The notes under the pieces were generated by a model that worked only from the letters and a program-made list of their open reading frames with translations, did no database searches and was not told where the DNA came from. Below are positions 9,179 through 18,005 of a DNA stretch of 54,692 nucleotides, piece by piece. This DNA comes from Planctomycetota bacterium (GTDB taxonomy: Bacteria > Planctomycetota > Phycisphaerae > WQYP01). The stretch is from NCBI GenBank assembly GCA_021785435.1, contig JAJYFE010000008.1:1-54692 (forward strand), read 5' to 3'. A program made the translations under genes and the position numbers. How positions within the stretch are numbered: the first letter of the stretch is position 1; each line of letters opens with the position of its first letter.

Positions 9179-10164
9179 TTACCTTCCTCGCGCCAGACTT
9201 TGAGCATCAATTCATAGCGGGCCAGACGCATGCCGGTATAGATGCAGTTGCTGGTGGAAAAAATATAGCCGCCCCCCGGCATGCCGTGCCGCAAAGCGTA
9301 CCGCGCCGAGGCAATCACGTCCTCATCGGTGCCGGTATCCAACGCTCCGCAGTGCACATTGCCGATCAGGCACACCTGCGAACCGTATAACCGTTTGACT
9401 TCGGCGATATCCACACCGCCCTGGGGGTCCAGGGAATGCAGGGCGTGCGGCCGGCACTGCACGAGCTGGTCGATAATCGGCATGATGTTGCCATCGGTGT
9501 GCTTAATGACGTAATAGCCCATCTGGCGCTGGCCGCGGATCAGTTTATCCAGATAGGGCGTGACAAATTCACTGAATTGTCGCGGGCTTAGGAAAGGCCC
9601 GGTGTTGAAACAATAGTCCGCGCAAAGGGCAAAGCCATCCAGGCCCCCATGGGCGCGTAATCTTTCCGCCGCCGCCAACTGCTGATCCACCATTGCCTGG
9701 GCCTCGGCCTTAATCTTTTGCGGCTCATCGGCCAGGCGGCAGGAAAATTCGACCATATGTGCCCCATCGGGAACGCTGAAGGTGGCGTCGCCATGCTGCA
9801 TGAGAAAATATCGGTCGCCCGTTTTTGCGCGGATTAAGTCGACCAGCGCCATGGTTTCTTCTTCCGTACCCGGGTTCGGGTGCAAAAAAATGGCGCTGTG
9901 GCCAAAACGCTCCGCGGTGGCAATAAAGAGATCCGCTATATCCTGCCGGTGCAGCGCCCGCTCCCGGGGCTCCATCTGCAGCCATTGGTGATAGCTGCGA
10001 TGGGAGGGATGGACTTTGCCGAAAGCCTCCATGGTTAGAAAAAAGACCAGTTCAAAATGGGGCACCAGGCCTGTCAGCGGCTGGCGATTCAGCGCCGCAA
10101 TAAAGCGCTGCCGCGGCGTCAGCCGCTCCGTCGCCGGTAAGGTTTCCGTAAGCGTGGCCGTCAT
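9130..10164 (-). CDS. Uroporphyrinogen decarboxylase-like protein (URO-D superfamily), cassette 1
   Basis: This is a cytosolic (beta/alpha)8-barrel protein of the URO-D superfamily, which includes haem-pathway decarboxylases and cobamide-dependent methyltransferases such as MtaA and CmuA. The start of the fold reads ERLTPRQRFIAALNRQP, and HSLDPQGGVDIAEVKRLYG and LIGNVHCGALDTG are family core strands. Potential metal ligands (H and C in NVHCG, C in TSNCIY) resemble the zinc site of the methyltransferase branch, so decarboxylation of uroporphyrinogen is unlikely. I chose the ATG at 10164 because GGGGAG sits 7 nt upstream; two earlier in-frame starts overlap or abut that site. The last about 15 residues (SSSTSARSLGRPV) read antisense through a dead nucleotidyltransferase and are probably an acquired tail. 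It follows the PhyH gene with a 26-bp gap, implying an operon. Confidence 0.8.
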   Translation of the reverse strand: MTATLTETLPATERLTPRQRFIAALNRQPLTGLVPHFELVFFLTMEAFGKVHPSHRSYHQWLQMEPRERALHRQDIADLFIATAERFGHSAIFLHPNPGTEEETMALVDLIRAKTGDRYFLMQHGDATFSVPDGAHMVEFSCRLADEPQKIKAEAQAMVDQQLAAAERLRAHGGLDGFALCADYCFNTGPFLSPRQFSEFVTPYLDKLIRGQRQMGYYVIKHTDGNIMPIIDQLVQCRPHALHSLDPQGGVDIAEVKRLYGSQVCLIGNVHCGALDTGTDEDVIASARYALRHGMPGGGYIFSTSNCIYTGMRLARYELMLKVWREEGNYRSSSTSARSLGRPV

Positions 10165-10190
10165 TTGCATTCTCCCCACAAAAGTCGCTA

Positions 10191-11006
10191 TTAACCGGCG
10201 GCCGCGGTGGCCAGCACTTCTTGCTGGCGTTTTTCATCCGCCTGGGTCCACAGCCGTTTGGTCTGGCAACACGTCGGATCAAACCCCGCCAACATCATAC
10301 CTTGGCCCCAGGATTCGTGCACCCGGGCCAGCGGCACATCCTCCGGATCACGCATCTGCACCAACACGGTCGTGCGGGCTTCCTTGCTGGCGTTAATTCC
10401 TGATCCGTGGATGGTCAAATAGCTGAAAAACAGCACATCGCCCGCTTGGGCCGGGCATGGCGTGGCCTTTTCGATCGGGTATTGCTCATGCGGCAGGGAA
10501 TAATCCGCCGCGGTCGTCGCGAGAGGGCCGAGCTTATGACTGCCGGGGACCACGCGAACGCACCCTTTTTCCAGGGGAGCATCATCGAAATGGATGATCG
10601 CCGCGATCATGGAGTCATTTTTAAACGGAAAGTAGGGGTAGTCCTGGTGCATGGGGAACGGCGCGCCCCTTTCCGGCGGCTTAATGAACATCTTGGTGTG
10701 ATGCAACTGCACATTTGGCCCGATGATCGACTGCGCCACCGCCGTTAGACGAGGGTCGACAATCATCCGCGCGAACACCGCGGCATAAAATTGCACATCA
10801 TGGCAATGCTGCACTACGGTTCCCGTCGCCCTGACCGTCGCCCAGGCCACCTCAATCTGGCGGAACTGCTGGAGCCGCTGGGCCAAGGCATGCGCCTCGC
10901 GGCGCAGCTCCGCGGCTTCCCCGGGGGTGAACACCCCTCGGCAAAGGATGTAACCGTTATCCTGATAGAACGCTTTCTCCTCCGGCGTCAACCCCAGAGC
11001 GGCCAT
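10191..11006 (-). CDS. Phytanoyl-CoA dioxygenase (PhyH)-family Fe(II)/2-oxoglutarate oxygenase, cassette 1
   Basis: Members of this family hydroxylate small molecules using Fe(II), 2-oxoglutarate and oxygen; bacterial substrates are mostly unknown. The 271-aa product has the family N-terminus (LTPEEKAFYQDNGYILCRGVF), the iron-binding HxD in PMHQDYPYFPF, and a distal histidine in LTIHGSGINAS. The core is complete and of usual length. AAGGAG lies about 9 nt before the ATG. It is first in an operon with the URO-D-like gene and divergent from an AraC-type regulator, so it is likely controlled by that regulator from the shared 123-bp intergenic region. The identical cassette at 35.5-38.6 kb supports a functional unit. 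Confidence 0.85.
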   Translation of the reverse strand: MAALGLTPEEKAFYQDNGYILCRGVFTPGEAAELRREAHALAQRLQQFRQIEVAWATVRATGTVVQHCHDVQFYAAVFARMIVDPRLTAVAQSIIGPNVQLHHTKMFIKPPERGAPFPMHQDYPYFPFKNDSMIAAIIHFDDAPLEKGCVRVVPGSHKLGPLATTAADYSLPHEQYPIEKATPCPAQAGDVLFFSYLTIHGSGINASKEARTTVLVQMRDPEDVPLARVHESWGQGMMLAGFDPTCCQTKRLWTQADEKRQQEVLATAAAG

Positions 11007-11090
11007 GGTATTTTCTCCTTATTCACCGATCGCGTCGCGGACCATCCGGCGACCTAATTGATCCTAGCCCTCTCCGCCGCCGCGTCAATT

Positions 11091-11125
11091 TGAAAAATTC
11101 ATCACTGGTGGTGAAAATTCAACAC
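11091..11125. promoter_or_regulatory. Candidate AraC operator, direct repeats between phyH and araC
   Basis: Two near-identical words, TGAAAAATTCATCAC (11091-11105) and TGAAAATTCAACAC (11112-11125), start 21 bp apart, two helical turns. That is the geometry expected for an AraC-family dimer. They lie in the divergent region and just upstream of the araC start. The assignment is inference from spacing and position only. Confidence 0.4.
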
Positions 11126-11129
11126 TATT

Positions 11130-11975
11130 ATGCCAAACTCAGCCCTTTCCTTCCTGTGGCCAGCGGCTTTTTTGCCCGAAGTAAGCATCGCCTGCCGCGC
11201 CCCGCTGGCCGCCCGCGGATTTAGCCATCGCTATCTTTCCCCGACCCACGCCCTGCACCTGCATGGCTACCACGGACGGGTGAACATTGATGGAATCCTT
11301 TACGACCTGGCCCCCGGCGATATCACCTTCAGCCCTGCCCGGCGCAGCAGTTGTTACGATTTACCACGTCCCGGCTGGCATTGGTGCGTGCATTTCCAGC
11401 CGGCACCGGGGCGGCGTGGAGATCGGCTGCGCTTTCCACGGCACTTTTCCCTCGGAGCCTACCGCTGGCATGGCCAACAGCGCATGCAGCGTCTGGCCGA
11501 CTTGTGGACCCAGACCAACGGGCGCCCGCCGCGGAGCCGGTTGTACGAAGCGATCCTGGCTGTGGAATTCCAGCATTTTCTGCTATGGCTGGCGGAAATC
11601 CTACTTCCATCCCCCGCCCGTGCCGACGCGGGACGGCGCGGCCAGAGAGCGGTGCAGCAGGCCGCCGCCTGGATTGCCGGCCATTTTAACGAGCCGCTGC
11701 TCATCCCCACCCTGGCGGAACGTTTGCAGGTCTCCCAGAACTACCTGGCCCGCCGTTTTCGGGAACATTTTGGCATGACGATGTCGCATTACCTGTTGAC
11801 GCAACGGCTGCAATACGCGCATCATCTGTTGACGAATACGGATATGCCGGTCGGTCACATCGCGCGGCAGGTGGGCCTGCCCGATCCGCGGCATTTTAAC
11901 AAGCAGTTCCGTCGCTTTTATGGCCAGGCGCCGTCGCTGGCGCGAGTCCAGCGTAAATCCACTACGCCCGCGTGA
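11130..11975 (+). CDS. AraC-family transcriptional regulator, cassette 1
   Basis: The 281-residue protein has an N-terminal cupin-like sensing domain (about 1-150, with LHLHGYHGRVNIDG) and a C-terminal pair of helix-turn-helix motifs. The first (LLIPTLAERLQVSQNYLARR) and second (PVGHIARQVGLPDPRHFNKQ) are standard for AraC/XylS. It probably senses a small ligand and controls the divergent phyH-uroD operon. The DUF4965 gene starts 42 bp downstream on the same strand and may be co-transcribed. No clear Shine-Dalgarno sequence precedes the ATG, and the direct-repeat operator candidate ends only a few bases before it, suggesting autoregulation or a leaderless message. Confidence 0.85.
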   Translation: MPNSALSFLWPAAFLPEVSIACRAPLAARGFSHRYLSPTHALHLHGYHGRVNIDGILYDLAPGDITFSPARRSSCYDLPRPGWHWCVHFQPAPGRRGDRLRFPRHFSLGAYRWHGQQRMQRLADLWTQTNGRPPRSRLYEAILAVEFQHFLLWLAEILLPSPARADAGRRGQRAVQQAAAWIAGHFNEPLLIPTLAERLQVSQNYLARRFREHFGMTMSHYLLTQRLQYAHHLLTNTDMPVGHIARQVGLPDPRHFNKQFRRFYGQAPSLARVQRKSTTPA

Positions 11976-12017
11976 CACGCGATGCTTTCCGTTTCGGCGA
12001 GGTATCGAGGTATATTG

Positions 12018-14621
12018 ATGGGGATGAACAAGGGTATTTATCGCTGGTTATTACTCGCTGCGTCGGCCGTGCTACCGGGGGTGGGACGAGCCACCGGCAC
12101 CGCAAATCTGAATCAGGACGCGGGTTTCCGTCCGCCGGCGGTTCCCTTAATCGCCTTTGATCCCTATCTGAGCGTATGGTCTGACGCGACGCATCTGGCC
12201 AACCACCGCACACGCTTCTGGAATTCGGCGGTCCAAAACCTGGTGAGTTTGGTTCGCATTAACGGTGTGCCCTACCGCCTGATGGGAGGACGGCCGGTTG
12301 ACATCGGCGCTTTGCGCCAACGCGGCGTGGCGGTGTTTCCGACCCGCACGATTTATCGCTTCGCCGGCCATGGCGTAGCGCTAACGCTCACCTTCACCAC
12401 CCCCCGCCTGCCGTCGAATCTTAATATTTTTTCGCTTCCCATCACTTACCTGACGTGGACCGTGCGTTCCACCGATGGTCGCCTACACAGGGTGGAGGTA
12501 TACTACAGCACCAGTTCCCAATTAGCGGTTAACGGTCCCCGCGTCCGGGTGCGCTGGCAACGCGTATCCCGAGGCCATCTAATTGCTTGGCGCCTCGGAG
12601 CCGTCCATCAGGATGTTCTGCAGAGCGCCGATGGAATTCACTGGGGCTATCTCTATCTGGCGGCACCGCACGGCCAAATCCGCCAGGCGGTTATTGCCTC
12701 GAATGCCCGTTGTCTCGAATCTTTCGTTCAGACCGGTCATTTGCCGGTAAAATCATCCGGACCTATGCCGCGGCGGGTGGCGGATCGTCAGCCCGTGGCG
12801 GCCATGACGCTCAGATTGGGCCAAGTCGGCGCCCAACCGGTGTCACGGTGGCTGATGGTGGGCTTGGATGAACGCTGGGCGATTAACTATTACGGCCAAT
12901 GGCTGCGCCCCTATTGGAAACGCCACGGCGCCTCCGCCCTGACGATGCTCGCCTTTGCCGCCAGCCAGGAACCGGCGCTGCGGAAACAATGCGCCACGTT
13001 TGATCGGGAAGTGATGGCCGATTGCACCCGGGTGGGCGGGCGCCGTTACGCCCGGATCGCGGCCCTGGCCTATCGGCAGGCCTTCGCCGCGGACGCTCTG
13101 GCCGCCGACCCCCATGGCGAGCCATATTTGTGCCCCTTTGAAAACACCAGCGGAGGCGACATCAGCACGATGGATGTGATTTACCCCGCGTCGCCGGAAT
13201 GCCTGTTGTTTTGTCCGACCCTGCTGAAGGCCATGTTGGTTCCCGTGCTGAATGATTCCTATCCGCCGCACTGGCCTTTTCCCTTTGCGCCGCATGACCT
13301 TGGACGATTCCCGGTTGCTACGGGCCACCCGCACAGCGGCGGGGAAACAATGCCCGTGGAAGAAAGCGGCAATATGTTGATACTCGCCGACGCGGTTTCC
13401 AGGCTTGACGGGAACGTTCGTTTCGCCTCGCGTTACTGGGGACGGTTCCGGCAGTGGGCGGAGTATTTGAAGAAGAACGGTTTTGATCCCGGCCGGCAGC
13501 TCTGCACCGACGATTTCGCCGGCCCAATAGCCCATGACGCCAACCTGTCTGTCAAGGCGATTATTGCCATCGGCGCCTATGGCCAGATGTGTCGGCTTAA
13601 GGGGCAGATCCGTCGCGGCCAGCGCTATCTGGCGCTGGCCCGACGCTGGGCGGAAAAGTGGATGGTCAAGGATGCTGACCGGCGACATTATGATCTGGCG
13701 TTCGGTGCCCGCGGCACCTGGAGCCAGAAATACAATCTGATCTGGGATCGGGTCCTGCGGCTACATTTGTTTCCGCCCTCCGTGGCGAAGCGGGAAATAG
13801 CCTTCTATTTGCGGCATCTGCAACTTTATGGCTTGCCCCTGGATTCGCGAAAACTATACACCAAAACCGATTGGACCATCTGGACCGCCGCCCTGGCCCG
13901 GAATCCCGCGCACTTTCGCCGGCTGGTTGGAAAGGTCTATGCATTTTTGAACCGCACCCCGGATCGCGTGCCGCTGGCCGATTTCTACTGGACCCAGAAT
14001 GCCCATCAAGCCGGTATGTTCGCCCGCCCCGTGATGGGCGCCGCGTTCATGCCGTTGTTGCTGCACCGCCGCCTCTGGAAAAAATGGGCCACCCGTGGCG
14101 CCTCAACGCCCGGCGATTGGGTCAAGGGTTTGCCGCCGCGCCCCGTGCTCCGCACCGTCGTGGCTGCCGCGATCGAGCATCCCGTTACGTGGCGGTATAC
14201 CCTTCATCAACCCCACCGTGACTGGTACCAGCCGGGCTTTAACGATCATCAGTGGAAACAAGGCTCGGCGGGGTTTGGTACGCCGGATCCCGGTGTGACG
14301 CCGCGCACCCCCTGGACCTCCGACGACATCTGGCTGCGCCGCACGTTCACCATGCCAGCGGGGCATTTTCCCCACCTGATGGTTTACACGTATCACGATG
14401 AGGACCTGCGGCTTTTTATCAACGGTGTCCTGGCGGCGAAGCAAGCCGGTTACACGACGTGCTATGTAGCGCTGCCGATTCGCCGCGCCGCGCTAAAAAC
14501 CCTTAAACCCGGCCCGAATCTTTTCGCGGCGCACGTACACCAAACCATCGGCGGCCAGTTTTTTGATGCGGGTTTGGTGCAGGTGCTGCCGTCGGTGAAG
14601 AAGCAATGGCGCCTTCGCTGA
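12018..14621 (+). CDS. Secreted glutaminase-family protein (DUF4964/DUF5127/DUF4965) with C-terminal galactose-binding-like domain
   Basis: This is a large exported hydrolase-like protein. After a signal peptide (MGMNKGIYRWLLLAASA) it follows the GtaA/DUF4965 order: an N-terminal beta domain beginning PLIAFDPYLSVWSDATHLAN, then an alpha/alpha-toroid domain with CPFENTSGGDIST, HDANLSVKAIIAIGAYG and KYNLIWDRVLRL. Fungal GtaA is described as a glutaminase; bacterial homologues with the same domains are uncharacterised and could be glycosidases. The final about 140 residues (WRYTLHQPHRDWYQPGF onward) look like a jelly-roll module as found at the N-terminus of GH2 enzymes. I prefer ATG 12018 over 11982 because GAGG lies 7 nt upstream and it gives a clean signal peptide. 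Confidence 0.8.
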   Translation: MGMNKGIYRWLLLAASAVLPGVGRATGTANLNQDAGFRPPAVPLIAFDPYLSVWSDATHLANHRTRFWNSAVQNLVSLVRINGVPYRLMGGRPVDIGALRQRGVAVFPTRTIYRFAGHGVALTLTFTTPRLPSNLNIFSLPITYLTWTVRSTDGRLHRVEVYYSTSSQLAVNGPRVRVRWQRVSRGHLIAWRLGAVHQDVLQSADGIHWGYLYLAAPHGQIRQAVIASNARCLESFVQTGHLPVKSSGPMPRRVADRQPVAAMTLRLGQVGAQPVSRWLMVGLDERWAINYYGQWLRPYWKRHGASALTMLAFAASQEPALRKQCATFDREVMADCTRVGGRRYARIAALAYRQAFAADALAADPHGEPYLCPFENTSGGDISTMDVIYPASPECLLFCPTLLKAMLVPVLNDSYPPHWPFPFAPHDLGRFPVATGHPHSGGETMPVEESGNMLILADAVSRLDGNVRFASRYWGRFRQWAEYLKKNGFDPGRQLCTDDFAGPIAHDANLSVKAIIAIGAYGQMCRLKGQIRRGQRYLALARRWAEKWMVKDADRRHYDLAFGARGTWSQKYNLIWDRVLRLHLFPPSVAKREIAFYLRHLQLYGLPLDSRKLYTKTDWTIWTAALARNPAHFRRLVGKVYAFLNRTPDRVPLADFYWTQNAHQAGMFARPVMGAAFMPLLLHRRLWKKWATRGASTPGDWVKGLPPRPVLRTVVAAAIEHPVTWRYTLHQPHRDWYQPGFNDHQWKQGSAGFGTPDPGVTPRTPWTSDDIWLRRTFTMPAGHFPHLMVYTYHDEDLRLFINGVLAAKQAGYTTCYVALPIRRAALKTLKPGPNLFAAHVHQTIGGQFFDAGLVQVLPSVKKQWRLR

Positions 14622-14730
14622 TAAAGCGTCCCTCATTTTGCGAACCGTCCCTCCGGTCCGCTGTGGACAGTCTCGCGAGGCCTGTCTTCCAGCTGCGGAT
14701 GATGAAAATGCCGCCAACCACGCGTATATA

Positions 14731-15115
14731 GAGCGGTTCAGCTTGTTACGTAGTGAATACCGAATGCGTCTGCGCGGCCGCGGCCGAGATGGGGCGCGTC
14801 TGCACGCTGCGGCGTCTGGGGGGCATTGGGAAACGACGCCGATGATCGCGGCCTGACGACGGTCCGGTCCCACCGCGGCGTTGGGGATCGAGGCGGCTGG
14901 ATGCCAGCTGCAGCTACGGTCACCGTATTCGCCGGACTGAAATCCCATCAAGAAGATGTGGTCCAAAATCAAGGCGCTCCTGCGTGCGGCCAAGGCCCGT
15001 TGTACGGAGGAACTGGATCGCGCCATCGCTGGGGGGTTGGAAAAGGTTGCAGCGCAGGACGCCCGTGGCTGGTTGGCGTTCTGCGGATATCGCCACATTA
15101 AAAGTTAAACTGCTC
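14731..15115 (+). mobile_element. Internally deleted IS630-family element
   Basis: The left end GAGCGGTTCAGCTT (14731-14744) and the reverse complement of the right end, GAGCAGTTTAACTT (15102-15115), match at 11 of 14 positions. TA lies outside each end, the target duplication of IS630/Tc1-mariner elements. The interior keeps a scrap of the middle of the transposase (SGGHWETTPMIAA, compare the family's GHWKTTTF) and its C-terminus, so several hundred bases have been lost. The right-end TA forms part of the TAG stop codon of the neighbouring minus-strand ASKHA gene. Confidence 0.65.
14890..15108 (+). pseudogene. IS630-family transposase, C-terminal fragment
   Basis: One frame reads LRSPYSPD, an in-frame TGA, then NPIKKMWSKIKALLRAAKAR and ARGWLAFCGYRHIKS before TAA at 15106-15108. 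This is the conserved C-terminal region of IS630 transposases, PPYSPDLNPIE...W.K.K, with a stop codon replacing the residue after SPD. The catalytic glutamate position reads K (NPIK), a second inactivating change. The fragment is non-functional and marks a decayed insertion. Confidence 0.75.
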
Positions 15116-17025
15116 TAAAGCGACAACTGATCGATATAACAGGACTCGAAATGCGGGTCCAGGTTCAATTCGATTATTTCCATGCGCCTGGCCGTCTGGG
15201 CGATTTCCACCGCCACGGCGGCCTCGAGCATGGCCAGATACGCGCCTCCCAGGGAAGTATTGCCCACCACCTGGATCTGCCGCGGGTTAAAACCAGGCAA
15301 TAAACCGGCGATGATGGCGTTTTCCACATTCACATGCATGCCGAAGCCCCCGGCCAGATACAGCCTGTGAATGGCCGCTGCTTTCAGGCCCAGCCGCTGC
15401 AGAAGAATGGTGATGCCCGCGGCAATCGCGGCTTTGGCCTGCAGCAGCGTGGCGATATCATTTTCACTGACCAGCAAAGGCTGTTTACCCGGCGCCCAGC
15501 CCACCCGCAGCGCCCGGCCATAGCCGTCGACCGTGGAAAGGTGTTCCTGGGCGCCGGGACAACACGCCGGCGCGAACCGGCCGGCGGCGTTAAGCAGGCC
15601 GACCTGCCTACCCTGCCCGAGCATATCGATGTAAGCCGAGCCGCAGAGACCGACCGGCGGACCAGCGCCAATAACTTCCCGGTGCAGCGTAAAGGCCGGT
15701 TCCAGACCGAAACGCAGGTGGCTGATCGCCCCGGCCCCGGCCCGCATGCCGGAGAGCAGCCGGGAACCTTCAAAGGCCGGGCCGGCGGCGGTGGCGCAGC
15801 CCAAGATCCTGGCGCCGTGTTTGAGAATGATTTCGCCGTTGGTGCCCACATCGACCAACAGGCTGGGGCCGTCGTCATAAACCAGCCCGCTGGCGACGAT
15901 GCCCGCCGTTAAATCCGCCCCAACGTAGGCCGCGGCGCTGGCCAGCAGATGGATGACCGAGCCGTTGGAGTGGGCCGTGGCGCCAGCGCCGGCCGGCAGG
16001 GCGTCCGCGCCGGGCCGGTCGGCGGCGGCTGGGGGCAGCACCAGGCCAAGCTCCTGCGGCCAAACCAGGCGATGCTCCAGAAACGGCGCGGTAAACGGGG
16101 CCACGCCCAGGGAGGAGGGGTCCACTCCGGCGAAAAGATGCAACATGGTGGTGTTGGCGGCCACGGTGACCACGACCACGCGACCCTCGGGAACCGCGGC
16201 CTGTTCCCACAGCGACACGAGCAGGGGATTGATGGTTTCAGCCACCACCGCCCGCTGCAGTTGGCGGAGCATTTCGGGGTGGTTGCCGCAAAGGTTGATG
16301 CGGGTGAGCACATCATCGCCGAGGTGCATCTGCCGGTTGAAGTCCGTGGCACGGGCCAGCACGCGGCCGTCATTTAAATCCACCAACAGCGTGGCGACCG
16401 TGGTCGTGCCGATGTCAATGGCCACGCCCAGGGGCCGCTTAAGCGGTTGATCCGTCACCCCGGTCAGGCGCCAATGGTCGGTCTGGAATTCCAGCGTGAC
16501 CCAGATCGACGCGGCCCGGCCGGCGCTGCCGGCCAGATGATCGGCAGCGTGCACGGGTCGGATCTTGTGCAGTTGCGCCGCGGCCAGCGCGGCCAGCTCC
16601 GCGCCCGAGGCCCACTGCGCATTCGTCAAGCGGGCCTGCTGCCAGAGCGGATCATGCGCCTGGGGAACATTAATCCGAAAGTCGCTGACGACCTGGGGTT
16701 CATAGGCCAGGGCGGAGCGCGGCGGGATGCGCAGCACCACATCGTCCACGCCAGCGGGGTGATATTGGCAGGCCTGGACGACGGCAGGCTCGCCGGGGTG
16801 GGCGGGAGTCCGCGTGGCGCCGGTTACGTTGTGGATCAAGGTTCCAGCCAGCAGCTCCACCTGGCAGGCCTGGCACAAACCGCGCTGCCCGCAACGGGTG
16901 TTCAGTGGGAAACCTTCACGGCGGAGCGTCTCCGTGAGCGGGACGGGCTTTTTGGCTGCGTGGTAGAGGACGCTGTGCCGTTGGCCGGCGGCTTGAATGT
17001 CCAGGTGCACGGCGCGGGCGGTCAT
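15115..17025 (-). CDS. Ferredoxin-ASKHA corrinoid-activation protein (RACo/RamA-like, DUF4445)
   Basis: Proteins of this type reduce an inactivated corrinoid cofactor back to Co(I) using ATP, keeping cobamide methyltransferases active. The first about 95 residues form a 2Fe-2S ferredoxin domain with C45, C51, C54 and C86 (RCGQRGLCQACQVE, then VQACQYHP). From about residue 190 an actin-like ATPase fold begins with GVAIDIGTTTVATLLVD; further phosphate and adenosine motifs are LLVDVGTNGEIIL, CATAAGPAFEGSRLLSGMRA and LYLAGGFGMHVN. The 636-aa length is normal. Its ATG overlaps the DUF1638 stop codon as ATGA, so the two are translationally coupled. The stop codon TAG is built from the junction with a degenerate IS630 element, so a few C-terminal residues may differ from the ancestor. 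Confidence 0.85.
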   Translation of the reverse strand: MTARAVHLDIQAAGQRHSVLYHAAKKPVPLTETLRREGFPLNTRCGQRGLCQACQVELLAGTLIHNVTGATRTPAHPGEPAVVQACQYHPAGVDDVVLRIPPRSALAYEPQVVSDFRINVPQAHDPLWQQARLTNAQWASGAELAALAAAQLHKIRPVHAADHLAGSAGRAASIWVTLEFQTDHWRLTGVTDQPLKRPLGVAIDIGTTTVATLLVDLNDGRVLARATDFNRQMHLGDDVLTRINLCGNHPEMLRQLQRAVVAETINPLLVSLWEQAAVPEGRVVVVTVAANTTMLHLFAGVDPSSLGVAPFTAPFLEHRLVWPQELGLVLPPAAADRPGADALPAGAGATAHSNGSVIHLLASAAAYVGADLTAGIVASGLVYDDGPSLLVDVGTNGEIILKHGARILGCATAAGPAFEGSRLLSGMRAGAGAISHLRFGLEPAFTLHREVIGAGPPVGLCGSAYIDMLGQGRQVGLLNAAGRFAPACCPGAQEHLSTVDGYGRALRVGWAPGKQPLLVSENDIATLLQAKAAIAAGITILLQRLGLKAAAIHRLYLAGGFGMHVNVENAIIAGLLPGFNPRQIQVVGNTSLGGAYLAMLEAAVAVEIAQTARRMEIIELNLDPHFESCYIDQLSL

Positions 17026-18005
17026 GGGGGATTCTCTCCCGGGGCAGGGGTGACGGCAGCGTCAACAGGTCGCTGCTGGGAGGGGGATGAACTGGTCACC
17101 GCCGGCTCCCCCGTGGCACTGGGGCATCCGTAGCCGGCGATGTCCCCAGCCCCGCTGCGAATGGGAGTTGGGGGTGGAACTATTTCCGCCGTCGCCTTCC
17201 CGCCGCACGCCGTCGCCGCGCATCCGTTGCAGGCGAGGGCCGGGGCCCGTTGTACCGCGCGAATAATACGATCGGGATCCGCGGTCATGGTCAGACTTTG
17301 CCCCGGCGCAAGCACCAGAAAACGTTCATCATCCCAGGGTCCGGTCAGCAGGGTCCGCAATAATTCCGCGTCGCCATGCTGATGGTCCATCTGCCAATGC
17401 AACCAGTCCGCGCAGGCCCGGGTAAACGCCAGGTCTTCGGGCGTGGCTCCGACGCCCAAGTCCACATAAGTAGCCCGGTTATACGTGTTGAACCAGTGCT
17501 GCTCGGCGGACATTAAATATTCGGCGTTGTCTTCTCCATAACGTTCCACATACTGCTTGTGCAGCGTTTCATATCGCTGCGGCCCGGGCGGCACATGATG
17601 GCGGTTCCAGCCTGGGCTGTACCAGTAGGTACCGGGCTGCTGGCGAACATAGTCGGCATAGCGCCGACGGTCGCCCAAAAGCAGGGTAATGCAGTCGTGG
17701 GCGCGGGGAATAACCATCCGACAGCGCCGGGTGCAAACCTCTTCCGTGCCGCGGCTGCACAAACCGTAGCCCAGGACAATCACCTCCGCTTTCGGAACCT
17801 GCTGTTCGACGCGATCCACCGCCTCCTGCAGTTCCCGACGCAGCCGCGGTGGATCGTTGTGCAGGCCCTGGCGAAGTTTTTCAACATGCAGCACCTGAGG
17901 GCAGCTGCGTACAAAATGCTCCACTTCCGTTTCCAGCACGGCGCAGGTGATCACCACCACCCGGGTTGGTTCGCGTCCCCCCAGTTGTCCCAACCCGTTG
18001 TCCAT
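17022..18005 (-). CDS. DUF1638 protein, probable partner of corrinoid activation protein
   Basis: DUF1638 proteins occur beside cobamide methyltransferases and their activators; their biochemical role is unknown. The domain runs from VVVITCAVLETEVEHF to about residue 240, with EVIVLGYGLCSRGTEEVCTRRC and PRAHDCITLLLGDR as its most conserved parts and several cysteines that could bind metal. I start at the ATG at 18005 (AAGGAA 5 nt upstream) rather than the ORF-track start at 18413, giving 327 aa. The residues past about 255 (CNGCAATACGGKA, then a Pro/Ser-rich tail) are not typical and partly come from a GTAGCCGGCGATGTC repeat also found near 46735. The 4-bp overlap with the next gene indicates coupled translation. 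Confidence 0.78.
   Translation of the reverse strand: MDNGLGQLGGREPTRVVVITCAVLETEVEHFVRSCPQVLHVEKLRQGLHNDPPRLRRELQEAVDRVEQQVPKAEVIVLGYGLCSRGTEEVCTRRCRMVIPRAHDCITLLLGDRRRYADYVRQQPGTYWYSPGWNRHHVPPGPQRYETLHKQYVERYGEDNAEYLMSAEQHWFNTYNRATYVDLGVGATPEDLAFTRACADWLHWQMDHQHGDAELLRTLLTGPWDDERFLVLAPGQSLTMTADPDRIIRAVQRAPALACNGCAATACGGKATAEIVPPPTPIRSGAGDIAGYGCPSATGEPAVTSSSPSQQRPVDAAVTPAPGENPP

Noticed and set aside
16447-17133. 228-aa plus-strand ORF opposite the ASKHA gene
   Set aside because: Shadow of the conserved minus-strand ferredoxin-ASKHA frame.
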